From Candidatus Aminicenantota bacterium (GTDB taxonomy: Bacteria; Acidobacteriota; Aminicenantia; UBA2199), in contig JAGLQA010000172.1 in NCBI GenBank assembly GCA_023137075.1, positions 1 to 8,399 of the forward strand: a stretch of 8,399 nucleotides of DNA. Reading direction: 5' to 3'. The position numbers and the translations under genes are program-made. How positions within the stretch are numbered: the first letter of the stretch is position 1; each line of letters begins with the position of its first letter. The notes beneath the pieces were generated by a model, which saw nothing but the letters and a program-made list of their open reading frames with translations, did no database searches and was not told the origin of the DNA. Below are positions 1 to 6,036 of this stretch, one piece after another.

Positions 1-66
1 ATCTTTTCCCGGATTTTTCAACCATGAAAGCGATTTTATGTTTTGTTAAAAAATATAAATTTCCCC

Positions 67-95
67 TTGACTTTTTCTTTGTACTATATTATCTT
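67..95 (+). promoter_or_regulatory. Sigma70-type promoter of the first barrel gene
   Basis: A -35 hexamer TTGACT (67-72) is followed after exactly 17 bp by TATCTT (90-95, 4 of 6 to TATAAT). The spacer begins with a T-rich stretch. The predicted start of transcription is near 101-103, giving a leader of about 33 bases that holds the AGGAGG Shine-Dalgarno site at 125-130. Other A/T-rich -10-like hexamers overlap here (85-92) but give spacers of only 12-14 bp. The same 17-bp layout recurs upstream of three other genes in the window, which raises confidence. The rest of 1-66 shows nothing I can name. Confidence 0.55.
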
Positions 96-135
96 TAATA
101 CTAAAAATTAAAAAGTTTACTCATAGGAGGAAGAA

Positions 136-654
136 ATGAGAAAAACATTAGTGTTGGTAACAGTGGTATTGTTTATTTGCGCGTTTTCACTTTCCGCCGC
201 ACCGATTAACATATTCGGTAATTTCGGTCTGGCAATGTCCGATTTTGAAGGGATGTTCCTGGATATTGGCGCGGAAATGCAACTTTCAGGCCCAATTTGG
301 GGACAGGTTGTGTTTGATTACTATTTAAGTCCCTCAGGTTTGGATATGCCGGCCGGTATGAGTGATTCGGCATATGGTGGATTCTTTTACGGAGTTTTTA
401 AAAACACCATGAATGATACGATGACTCTATTTGCCAAAGCCGGTGTCGGTTATACCACTTATGAAATTTCATACTTAGGTTTCGGGATTAGCGCTTCGGC
501 CTTCGGGCTAGGCGGCGGTGCAGGCATCGAGTATAAGGTTGGCCCTAAAATGGCCATCTTAGCGGGTGGAACCTTTAAAACATTATTCGATGAGGGTGAT
601 ACCTTAAAGATCTTTAAAATTTACTGTGGCTTCAGCTACCAGGTAGGTAATTAG
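136..654 (+). CDS. Small exported outer-membrane beta-barrel-like protein
   Basis: A 172-residue exported protein of unknown specific function, probably a small outer-membrane barrel. Residues 1-21 form a Sec signal peptide: positive R2-K3, a hydrophobic core, then LSA with likely cleavage after A21. The mature part is rich in Gly, Tyr and Phe and shows alternating-polarity strands separated by short turns, for example the stretch ending FDYY (about residues 58-64), KAGVGYTTYEI (101-111), a Gly-rich strand around 121-134 (FGLGGGAGIEYKVG), and a last strand with GFSYQV. This matches the general look of the 8-stranded OmpA-like/OMP_b-brl families, but no enzymatic motif is present and the last residue is Asn, not the classic C-terminal Phe. 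The ATG is set by an AGGAGG Shine-Dalgarno site 5 bases upstream. It has its own promoter (67-95) and a strong terminator (709-740), so it is probably monocistronic. Export is fairly sure; the barrel fold is inferred. Confidence 0.8.
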   Translation: MRKTLVLVTVVLFICAFSLSAAPINIFGNFGLAMSDFEGMFLDIGAEMQLSGPIWGQVVFDYYLSPSGLDMPAGMSDSAYGGFFYGVFKNTMNDTMTLFAKAGVGYTTYEISYLGFGISASAFGLGGGAGIEYKVGPKMAILAGGTFKTLFDEGDTLKIFKIYCGFSYQVGN

Positions 655-708
655 CCTGGTCCTTTGTTATTTTAGACGTAATATCTGACAAATAAGAATA
701 CTAAGCAT

Positions 709-740
709 AAAATGGCAGAGCCAGCGGCTCTGCCATTTTT
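709..740 (+). terminator. Strong rho-independent terminator
   Basis: A perfect 14-bp stem (709-722 pairing with 726-739) has a 3-base AGC loop. The GC-rich upper stem GGCAGAGCC/GGCTCTGCC is followed by a T-run at 736-740. The A/T-rich foot of the stem pairs A-run with T-run, so it could also work on the opposite strand. It lies 55 bases after the first barrel gene and ahead of the second, so the two are separate transcription units. Confidence 0.93.
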
Positions 741-789
741 GTAATAGATATTTAAAAATACGTGATAAATTAAATTTAAGGAAGAAGAA

Positions 790-1443
790 ATGAGGAAAGT
801 ATTTTCAACAATTACGGTTATCGCCCTTGTTTTGCTGGTTTCGCAAGTAGTTTATGCCGGAGGTTTCGGCATTAAAGGAGGAGTGAATTTTGCCAACCTA
901 TCAACTTTAGATGATGAAGAATTAGAGGCCTTTGGTATTAATCTCGTCACCAAAACAGGTGGAATATTCGGGTTTTTTTACAGCTTTGATTTGAATCGGA
1001 ATTTTGCTATTCAGCCTGAAGTATACTATTCTCAAAAGGGTACGCAATCTTCCGGTTCAATGAATTTGTTTGGCGTTCCCATTGTGTATAGTCTCTCGAT
1101 CAATCTCGATTATATTGAAATTCCCATTCTATTTAAGTATAAATTCCCTGCGCAAAAAATTAATTTCGCTCTATTTGCCGGGCCTTATGTGGCCTTAAAA
1201 GCCCGGGCGGAAGGAACATTCACGGTAGCGGGTTCGGGCTATGAAGAATCGGAAGATCTTGATCTTGAAGAAGTCAAATCCACAGACTTCGGTCTTACCT
1301 TCGGCGCCGATGCAGCTTACAAAATCGGTAAAGGCTGTATCATTATCGACCTGCGTTACAGTTTAGGTCTGGTTGAAATTGCCGACGGATCGGATGCAAA
1401 AAATTCCGCCTTTACCTTGATGCTGGGGTTCGCATTTAAATAA
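790..1443 (+). CDS. PorT-type outer-membrane beta-barrel protein
   Basis: A 217-residue exported protein resembling the PorT/OMP_b-brl_2 (PF13568-type) barrels. Signal peptide: residues 1-23, R2-K3, hydrophobic core, VYA then cleavage before GGFG. The mature start GFGIKGGVNFANL is the typical first strand of this family. Later strands carry other family hallmarks: FAIQPEVYYSQKG (about 76-88), LDYIEIPILFKYKFP (105-120), FALFAGPYVALKA (125-138), a DFGLTFGADAAYKIG strand (165-179), a hydrophobic IIIDLRYSLGLVEI strand (184-197), and a closing strand ending LGFAFK. An acidic loop (EESEDLDLEEVKS) lies near 151-163. Members are outer-membrane barrels of mostly unknown cargo; PorT itself helps type IX secretion, but that role cannot be assumed here. 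The ATG follows AAGGAAG at 778-784. A weak extended -10-like TGATAAATT (763-771) may serve as its promoter, but no good -35 matches it. No terminator hairpin is visible after it. Confidence 0.85.
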   Translation: MRKVFSTITVIALVLLVSQVVYAGGFGIKGGVNFANLSTLDDEELEAFGINLVTKTGGIFGFFYSFDLNRNFAIQPEVYYSQKGTQSSGSMNLFGVPIVYSLSINLDYIEIPILFKYKFPAQKINFALFAGPYVALKARAEGTFTVAGSGYEESEDLDLEEVKSTDFGLTFGADAAYKIGKGCIIIDLRYSLGLVEIADGSDAKNSAFTLMLGFAFK

Positions 1444-1472
1444 AAAAATCCTATTATTTAAGTTTTAATAAC

Positions 1473-1501
1473 TTGTATTTTGGTTCTCTTTTCATTACAA
1501 T
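1473..1501 (+). promoter_or_regulatory. Promoter of the hydrolase lipoprotein gene, placing the start site at the ATG
   Basis: TTGTAT (1473-1478, 4 of 6 to TTGACA) and TACAAT (1496-1501, 5 of 6 to TATAAT) are separated by exactly 17 bp. The A of the ATG at 1508 is the seventh base after the -10 box, where transcription would normally start. No Shine-Dalgarno site is placed properly: the only purine run, GGGA at 1503-1506, ends one base before the ATG. The layout therefore predicts a leaderless mRNA. Confidence 0.6.
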
Positions 1502-1507
1502 TGGGAT

Positions 1508-2734
1508 ATGAGCAAAAAATATATCTTTCTATGTATATTTCTGGTTGTATCCCTGGTGGGATGTGATTTTCTTGAAAAAGATGGCGACAACGAACCGGAA
1601 CCGGACCCGGTACTGATCTCCTACGAAAAGTTGACCAACCCCTCCATATCGGTTGTCACAATCGATTTTCTACTCGACAAAACCGGCTTATTCAACGATA
1701 AAGTGCTGCAAAACGGCACCGAATTTTCGGTCGATGTGTACCAGGTGGTTTACAAAACCACCTACAAGGGGGCGGAGAAGCAGGTCTCCGGGGCGTGCAT
1801 CATCCCGGGCACGGCTGAACCTTTACCGGTTCTGAGCTACCAGCACGGCACTATTTTGCATAACAAGGACGCCCCTTCACAATATAAAGACCTCTTTGAC
1901 ATGCCCCTCGAAGTGGCCTTAAATATTGTCATTGCCTCCTGCGGTTATGTTTGCGCGGCGCCGGATTATATCGGCTACGGCACGGACGGTTCCTCGCTCC
2001 ATCCCTACCATCATGCCGATTCCCTGGCCACTTCCTGCATCGACATGCTGCGGGCGGTAAAGGAGATGTGCGCTGAATTGGGAGTGAGTATCAAAAACGA
2101 ATATTACCTGACCGGTTACTCCGAAGGTGGATTTGCCACCCTGGCAGTGCAGAAAAAAATCGAGGCCGGTTTTGCCGCGGAGTTTCCCCTTATTGCCGTG
2201 TCAGCCGGAGCCGGCGCCTATAATCTCTTAGATACGGCCCGGGATTTTTTGAGCCGGCCAATCATTGACGCCCCGGTTTTCGCCTGTTTTCTGTTTGTCG
2301 CTTACCGGGGGCATTATGGTTGGGACCGGGCCTATTCTTCGGTTTTCCGGGAACCCTACAGCAGCCGCATGAAAAGCGGGTTGTTTAGCGGCAGCTATAC
2401 CCTTTCCTACGTCGAGGGCCAACTCACCAACAGCACGGACGACCTTTTTAAGGCCGATTTCCTGTCCGATTTTAACGGCAGCGGCGAACAAACCCTTAAG
2501 GACGCCCTGCGGGAAAATAAACTGCACAAAGGATGGACGCCGTCGGCTCCGCTGCGTCTCTACCACGGCACGGCTGACCGAACCGTACCGGCTTTCAATT
2601 CGGAAGATGCGGAAAACGCCTTTATTTCCAGCGGCGCCGCCGATGTGCGTTACTTCTCTTTCCCGGGACTGGGCCATGGCGCCAGCATTATCCCCTGGGT
2701 CATCGCCACCATGCAGTGGTTCCTCAGCTTTTAG
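1508..2734 (+). CDS. Alpha/beta-hydrolase lipoprotein (secreted esterase/lipase-like)
   Basis: A 408-residue envelope-anchored serine hydrolase. The N-terminus is a lipoprotein signal peptide (K3-K4, hydrophobic core, lipobox LVGC) with the lipidated Cys at C19, followed by an acidic, Pro-rich tether (residues 20-36). The hydrolase domain shows SYQHGTI (around 121-127, oxyanion-loop region), APDYIGYG (about 151-158), HPYHH (about 164-168), the nucleophile elbow GYSEGG with S205, the acid in HGTADRTVP (D357) and the base in GLGHG (H390). The order and spacing fit the secretory-lipase/prolyl-oligopeptidase-like branch of the fold, and length is normal for it. The substrate cannot be read from sequence; an ester of lipid, acetylated sugar or feruloyl type is possible. 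Asp at position +2 after the Cys would mean inner-membrane retention under E. coli Lol rules, which may not apply here. The gene is clearly richer in G+C than the barrel genes beside it. Fold and triad sure, substrate unknown. Confidence 0.88.
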   Translation: MSKKYIFLCIFLVVSLVGCDFLEKDGDNEPEPDPVLISYEKLTNPSISVVTIDFLLDKTGLFNDKVLQNGTEFSVDVYQVVYKTTYKGAEKQVSGACIIPGTAEPLPVLSYQHGTILHNKDAPSQYKDLFDMPLEVALNIVIASCGYVCAAPDYIGYGTDGSSLHPYHHADSLATSCIDMLRAVKEMCAELGVSIKNEYYLTGYSEGGFATLAVQKKIEAGFAAEFPLIAVSAGAGAYNLLDTARDFLSRPIIDAPVFACFLFVAYRGHYGWDRAYSSVFREPYSSRMKSGLFSGSYTLSYVEGQLTNSTDDLFKADFLSDFNGSGEQTLKDALRENKLHKGWTPSAPLRLYHGTADRTVPAFNSEDAENAFISSGAADVRYFSFPGLGHGASIIPWVIATMQWFLSF

Positions 2735-2740
2735 CCCCGC

Positions 2741-2762
2741 AAAAAAAGGCGGAGTTCCCGCC
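2741..2762 (-). terminator. Terminator-like hairpin reading on the minus strand
   Basis: GGCGG (2748-2752), a 5-base loop and CCGCC (2758-2762) form a perfect GC stem. On the + strand it is preceded by seven A residues (2741-2747) and has no T-run after it. Read on the minus strand it becomes a compact GC hairpin followed by seven T, the standard form of an intrinsic terminator. No minus-strand gene lies nearby, so it may limit antisense transcription, act weakly as a + strand 3' end stabiliser for the lipoprotein mRNA, or be chance. Confidence 0.5.
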
Positions 2763-2809
2763 CCTGAATTAAAGTTTGAAAATGAAAGTAGTAATAATCG
2801 GAGGAAAAA

Positions 2810-3517
2810 ATGAAAAAATTTAAAACAATAATATTGCTCCTATTCCTTTTTTCGGCAGCCTTTTGTTTATACAGCGGTGGATTTTCCTTTCAGGCGGATT
2901 TTGTTTCCCGATACATCTGGCGTGGATTCGATCTCAACCCAACAAAAAAACCGGTCATACAGCCCCAGGTTACATATGCTTTTGGAGACAGCGGTTTTGC
3001 CGTCAACCTGTTCCTTAATTTCTCTTTTGAAGATAAAAATACCAATGAAGTAGATTTCACCTTCTCGTATGATTTCAAAACAGGAGAAGACTTTGCCTTA
3101 ACCGTGGGTTTTACCAACTATGCCTGGGCATATATAAAAGATTTTGATTTTAAAGATCACACCACCCAGGAATTCTTTGTTACTGCCGGTTTTCCTAAAT
3201 TACCTTTGAGCCCGACAATCAGCGTCTACTATGATGTTAATTTAGGAGACGGGCTTTATGCAGAGCTCGGCATAGGTCACTCTGTAGAACTCAGCAAAAA
3301 CCTGACTGCCGAGCTATCCGGTTCTTTAGGATACAATGCCGGTCAATGGCTCCCGGATGGCGCGAACACCGGTTTCTCAGACCTGAATTTGGGCGCTGCC
3401 CTACCCATCAAAACCGGCAAGTTTACGGTCACGCCCTATGCCACCTATACCTTTGTGTTCTTAGATGCCGTCAGCCTCGATAACCACTTCCGGTTCGGCA
3501 TCTCAATCGCACAATAA
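2810..3517 (+). CDS. TorF/Gcw_chp-like outer-membrane protein
   Basis: A 235-residue exported protein resembling the TorF-like putative porins (Gcw_chp, PF09694 type). The signal peptide has K2-K3-K5, a long Leu/Phe core and probable cleavage after LYS (S22); C19 is preceded by AAF, so it is not a lipobox. The mature N-terminus FQADFVSRYIWRGFDL (residues 27-42) contains the SRYIWRG signature typical of this group, followed by a Pro-containing turn, PVIQPQVTYAFG, and about ten amphipathic strands rich in Phe, Tyr and Gly (for example NLFLNFSFED, TFSYDFKTG, ALTVGFTNYAW, SVYYDVNLG, TAELSGSLGYN, TVTPYATYTF). The C-terminus FRFGISIAQ closes the barrel. Function in this family is not established; small-solute diffusion is a guess. 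The ATG is chosen by GGAGG (2800-2804) 5 bases upstream. I see no convincing promoter of its own, so it may be read with the lipoprotein gene 75 bases upstream. Confidence 0.82.
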   Translation: MKKFKTIILLLFLFSAAFCLYSGGFSFQADFVSRYIWRGFDLNPTKKPVIQPQVTYAFGDSGFAVNLFLNFSFEDKNTNEVDFTFSYDFKTGEDFALTVGFTNYAWAYIKDFDFKDHTTQEFFVTAGFPKLPLSPTISVYYDVNLGDGLYAELGIGHSVELSKNLTAELSGSLGYNAGQWLPDGANTGFSDLNLGAALPIKTGKFTVTPYATYTFVFLDAVSLDNHFRFGISIAQ

Positions 3518-3535
3518 ATCAATTAACACTGCGTC

Positions 3536-3564
3536 TTGACTCTTTTTTTAAAAGGTGTTACATT
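3536..3564 (+). promoter_or_regulatory. Promoter of the nucleoside-salvage operon, placing the start site at the udk ATG
   Basis: TTGACT (3536-3541, 5 of 6) and TACATT (3559-3564, 4 of 6) are separated by exactly 17 bp. The A of the ATG at 3570 is the sixth base after the -10 box, so transcription should start on or beside the start codon. The nearest purine run, AAAAGG ending at 3555, is about 14 bases away, too far for a normal Shine-Dalgarno site. A GTG at 3555 is in frame but lies between the -35 and -10 boxes, so it would not be on the mRNA. The promoter therefore decides the start. Confidence 0.68.
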
Positions 3565-3569
3565 CAGGT

Positions 3570-4208
3570 ATGGTTATAAGAAAATCTCTGGTTATTGGTG
3601 TGGCGGGCGGAAGCGGTTCCGGCAAAACCACCGTTATCAAGGCGATCATCAAAGAATTAACGAATATCGATGTGGTCACTTTGCAGCATGATGCCTATTA
3701 CAAAGATAACAGCCAATTGTCACCGGCGGAAAAAGAGAAAATTAATTACGACCACCCGGATGCCTTAGAGACCGACCTAATGGTACGGCATTTAAAAAAA
3801 ATGACCGCCGGTGAGAAGATTGAAATGCCCCAATACGACTTCACCAGCCATTCCCGGAAAACACAGGGAATCATAAAAAAACCGGCCCGGGTTATTATCG
3901 TTGACGGGATTTTAATTTTTGTCGATAAAACACTTCGCGAACTGATGGATGTCCGGATTTTTGTAAATACCGATAATGATATCCGCTTTATCCGGCGTTT
4001 GCAGCGTGATATGAAAGAGCGCGGACGAAGCATGAAATCCGTGATCGAACAATACCTGTCCTCCGTCAAACCCATGCATATCGCCTTTGTTCAGCCCAGC
4101 CGCAGGTACGCGGATATCATTATCCCGGAGGGACACAGCCGGGTTTCCACCGCTGTTGTGGTCAATATGATCAAACAGTCCATTGCAGAGGGACGAAAAC
4201 TGCGCTAA
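3570..4208 (+). CDS. udk: Uridine kinase
   Basis: Cytosolic uridine (probably also cytidine) kinase that phosphorylates the nucleoside with a nucleoside triphosphate to UMP/CMP in pyrimidine salvage; 212 residues, close to the 213 of E. coli Udk. Seen in order: P-loop GVAGGSGSGKTT (residues 10-21, K19); LQHDAYYKD, matching the family's D-x-YY-K substrate segment; NYDHPDALE; PQYDFTSHSRK; VIIVDGILIF, where most members have Glu instead of this Asp; then the long signature FVNTDNDIRFIRRLQRD, KERGRS, QYLSSVKPMH and PSRRYADIIIPEG. All the family blocks are present and none is broken. The start at 3570 is preferred over the in-frame GTG at 3555 because a promoter -10 box overlaps the extra codons. 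It heads an operon with three other nucleoside genes; the next start is 31 bases on. Confidence 0.95.
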   Translation: MVIRKSLVIGVAGGSGSGKTTVIKAIIKELTNIDVVTLQHDAYYKDNSQLSPAEKEKINYDHPDALETDLMVRHLKKMTAGEKIEMPQYDFTSHSRKTQGIIKKPARVIIVDGILIFVDKTLRELMDVRIFVNTDNDIRFIRRLQRDMKERGRSMKSVIEQYLSSVKPMHIAFVQPSRRYADIIIPEGHSRVSTAVVVNMIKQSIAEGRKLR

Positions 4209-4239
4209 AATATAAGGGAAATGAAAACAGGAAAACACT

Positions 4240-4806
4240 ATGGTTGAAAAAAAATTCATCAGCGCCCAGGCGCTTTTAGAGGATTCCTTCAAACTCGCTA
4301 TTAATATCCTGGAAAGCGGGTTCAAACCCAATTTTATCGTGGGAATCTGGCGCGGCGGTACCCCGGTGGGTATTGCGGTCCAGGAGCTTTTAGACTACTT
4401 CGGCATCAAAACCGACCATATTGCCATCCGCACCTCATCCTACGAAGCGATTAACCGGCGAAGTAAACAGATCAGGGTTCACGGCCTCGATTATATTATT
4501 GATAATATCAATTCCGAAGACGGGCTCCTGATCGTGGACGATGTCTATGATACCGGATTGAGTGTGAAAGCCGTTCTCGACACCCTGAAACAAAAAGCCA
4601 GAAAAAACACTCCTTTTGATATTCGTATCGCCGCGGTCTTTTTTAAACGGGACAACAACCGGACGAAACGGGACCCCGATTATTTTATCCATGAAACCGA
4701 CAAATGGTTGGTCTTTCCCCACGAGTTAAAGGGTTTAAGTAAGGAAGAAATTTTCGCCAAAAAACCTGCGGCAAAAAAAATAATCGAAGGAGTGAAACTG
4801 CCATGA
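4240..4806 (+). CDS. Purine (hypoxanthine-type) phosphoribosyltransferase
   Basis: A 188-residue type I phosphoribosyltransferase, most like the COG2236-type hypoxanthine/xanthine-guanine enzymes, which join a free purine base to PRPP to give the nucleotide. Early block: FIVGIWRGGTPVGIAVQELL (residues 32-51), the loop with the R-G-G pyrophosphate contact. PRPP-binding signature: LLIVDDVYDTG (96-106) with D100, D101, D104, T105 and G106. C-terminal block: DPDYFIHETDKWLVFPHEL, whose Trp/Phe in WLVFP is the position that stacks on the base in the archaeal and bacterial 6-oxopurine enzymes. Many relatives have WE there; HE seems normal for this subfamily. The choice between hypoxanthine, guanine and xanthine cannot be made from sequence. 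A Shine-Dalgarno site (AGGA, about 4229-4232) lies 7 bases before the ATG. The stop overlaps the next start by four bases (ATGA), implying translational coupling with adenosine deaminase. Confidence 0.9.
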   Translation: MVEKKFISAQALLEDSFKLAINILESGFKPNFIVGIWRGGTPVGIAVQELLDYFGIKTDHIAIRTSSYEAINRRSKQIRVHGLDYIIDNINSEDGLLIVDDVYDTGLSVKAVLDTLKQKARKNTPFDIRIAAVFFKRDNNRTKRDPDYFIHETDKWLVFPHELKGLSKEEIFAKKPAAKKIIEGVKLP

Positions 4807-6011
4807 AAATCACTAAAGAATTTATTAGGGAAATACCCAAGACCGACCTGCACCTGCATCTTGACGGCTCGCTGCGCCTGTCGACGCTCATCGAATTAGC
4901 CCGGGAAAAAGACATCGAGCTCCCGGCCTATACGGAAAAAGAATTAAGGAAACAGGTCTTTAAAGAAAGGTATAACAACCTGGGGGAGTATTTGCGGGGC
5001 TTTTCCTACTTTGGGAAGGTGCTCCAGACCGAATCGGCCTTAGAAAGGGTCGCCTATGAATTGGCGTCCGATAATATTGCGGAAGGGGTGCGTTACATCG
5101 AGGTCCGCTTTGCCCCCCAACTGCACCAGCATAAACATATGGGAATTTCCAGTGTGCTCAAAGCCGTAAACCGTGGTTTGGAAGAGGCCCGGGATACCTT
5201 CAACGCCACCGCTAAGGTCAAATCGGGAGCGGAGGTGCCCTTCCAATACGGAATCATCGTCTGTGCCATGCGCATGTTCGATTACGGTTACTCGGAATAT
5301 TTCGACGCCCTGTTAGACGTTCACAAACACTCGGAACGCAAATGGATATTCTCCTTAGCGTCCCAGGAATTGGTAAAAGCATCGTTTGAGGCCAGGGACC
5401 GGTTCAAATTACCGATTGTGGGTTTCGACCTGGCAGGAAAAGAGAAGGGGTACCCGGCTGTGGACCACAAACCGGCTTATAACTTAGCGCACCGGAATTT
5501 TTTAAAAAAAACGGTTCATGCCGGGGAAGCCTTTGGCCCGGAGAGTATTTTTCAGGCGATAACCGAACTTTACACGGACCGCATCGGGCACGGCGTCCAT
5601 CTTTTCAGTCCCGACATGATCTTAGACGGCGACATTACCGACCGGCAGGCCTATGTTAACAACCTGGCCCAGTATATCGGGGACCGCCGTATAACCTTAG
5701 AAGTCTGTTTAACATCAAACATGCAGACCATACCGGCGATAAAAGAATTAAAAAATCATTCCTTCAGGAAAATGAAAGAGGCCGGTCTCTCCGTCACCTT
5801 TTGTACCGACAACCGCACGGTTTCCAATACAACCGTGACCGACGAGATTTTGAAGGCAGTAGAAGCTTTCGATATTTCTCCGAAAGAGCTGCGAAATTTT
5901 ATCGCTTACGGGTTTAAGCGCAGTTTTTTCCCGGGAACCTATTTGGAAAAAAGAACCTATGTGCGCAAGGTGCTGGATTACTATGAGGAAATTGAAAAAA
6001 AATTCGCTTGA
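4803..6011 (+). CDS. add: Adenosine deaminase (long, TDN-type)
   Basis: A cytosolic zinc amidohydrolase converting adenosine (and deoxyadenosine) to inosine; 402 residues, longer than the 330-350 of E. coli-type enzymes. Zinc and catalytic motifs: TDLHLHLDGSL with H17 and H19; GFDLAGKE; VHAGEAFG with H239 and E242; RIGHG with H263; LEVCLTSN (299-306); and FCTDNRTVSNTTVT with zinc ligand D336. The usual second Asp of TDDP is N337. The TDNR form is, as I recall, normal in actinobacterial adenosine deaminases, so the enzyme is probably active. Compared with E. coli Add there is about 15 residues extra between RIGHG and LEVC (around 268-291) and extra sequence near 135-147 (TAKVKSGAEVPFQ). An AAGGAG site (4787-4792) precedes the ATG. 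Deamination of adenine or of another purine nucleoside by a relative is a less likely alternative, because the SLR after HLDG and the TVSNT segment fit the nucleoside enzymes. Confidence 0.93.
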   Translation: MKITKEFIREIPKTDLHLHLDGSLRLSTLIELAREKDIELPAYTEKELRKQVFKERYNNLGEYLRGFSYFGKVLQTESALERVAYELASDNIAEGVRYIEVRFAPQLHQHKHMGISSVLKAVNRGLEEARDTFNATAKVKSGAEVPFQYGIIVCAMRMFDYGYSEYFDALLDVHKHSERKWIFSLASQELVKASFEARDRFKLPIVGFDLAGKEKGYPAVDHKPAYNLAHRNFLKKTVHAGEAFGPESIFQAITELYTDRIGHGVHLFSPDMILDGDITDRQAYVNNLAQYIGDRRITLEVCLTSNMQTIPAIKELKNHSFRKMKEAGLSVTFCTDNRTVSNTTVTDEILKAVEAFDISPKELRNFIAYGFKRSFFPGTYLEKRTYVRKVLDYYEEIEKKFA

Positions 6012-6036
6012 TTAGCATATTGAAGGTAGGTAAAGT

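Noticed and set aside
1437..1464. A/T-only inverted repeat (TAAATAA/TTATTTA) after the PorT-like gene
   Set aside because: The stem has no G:C pairs, so it would be too unstable to act as a terminator.
2228..2677. 149-codon open frame on the minus strand inside the hydrolase gene
   Set aside because: It lies wholly antisense to a well-supported lipoprotein hydrolase with an intact catalytic triad, has no recognisable domain, and long antisense frames are expected in a G+C-richer gene.
3542..3554. CTTTT-N3-AAAAG inverted repeat inside the udk promoter spacer
   Set aside because: Low-complexity A/T runs produce such symmetry easily, and the arms are only 5 bp with four identical bases each.
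3555..3569. Longer GTG start for uridine kinase adding five residues
   Set aside because: The codons overlap the promoter spacer and -10 box, so they would not be transcribed from it; the family N-terminus also fits the ATG at 3570.
4221..4247. Eight-codon mini-frame starting at an ATG just before the phosphoribosyltransferase gene
   Set aside because: It has no properly spaced Shine-Dalgarno site (the AAGGGA run abuts the ATG), no attenuator hairpin and no codon bias pointing to a leader peptide; it is likely chance.
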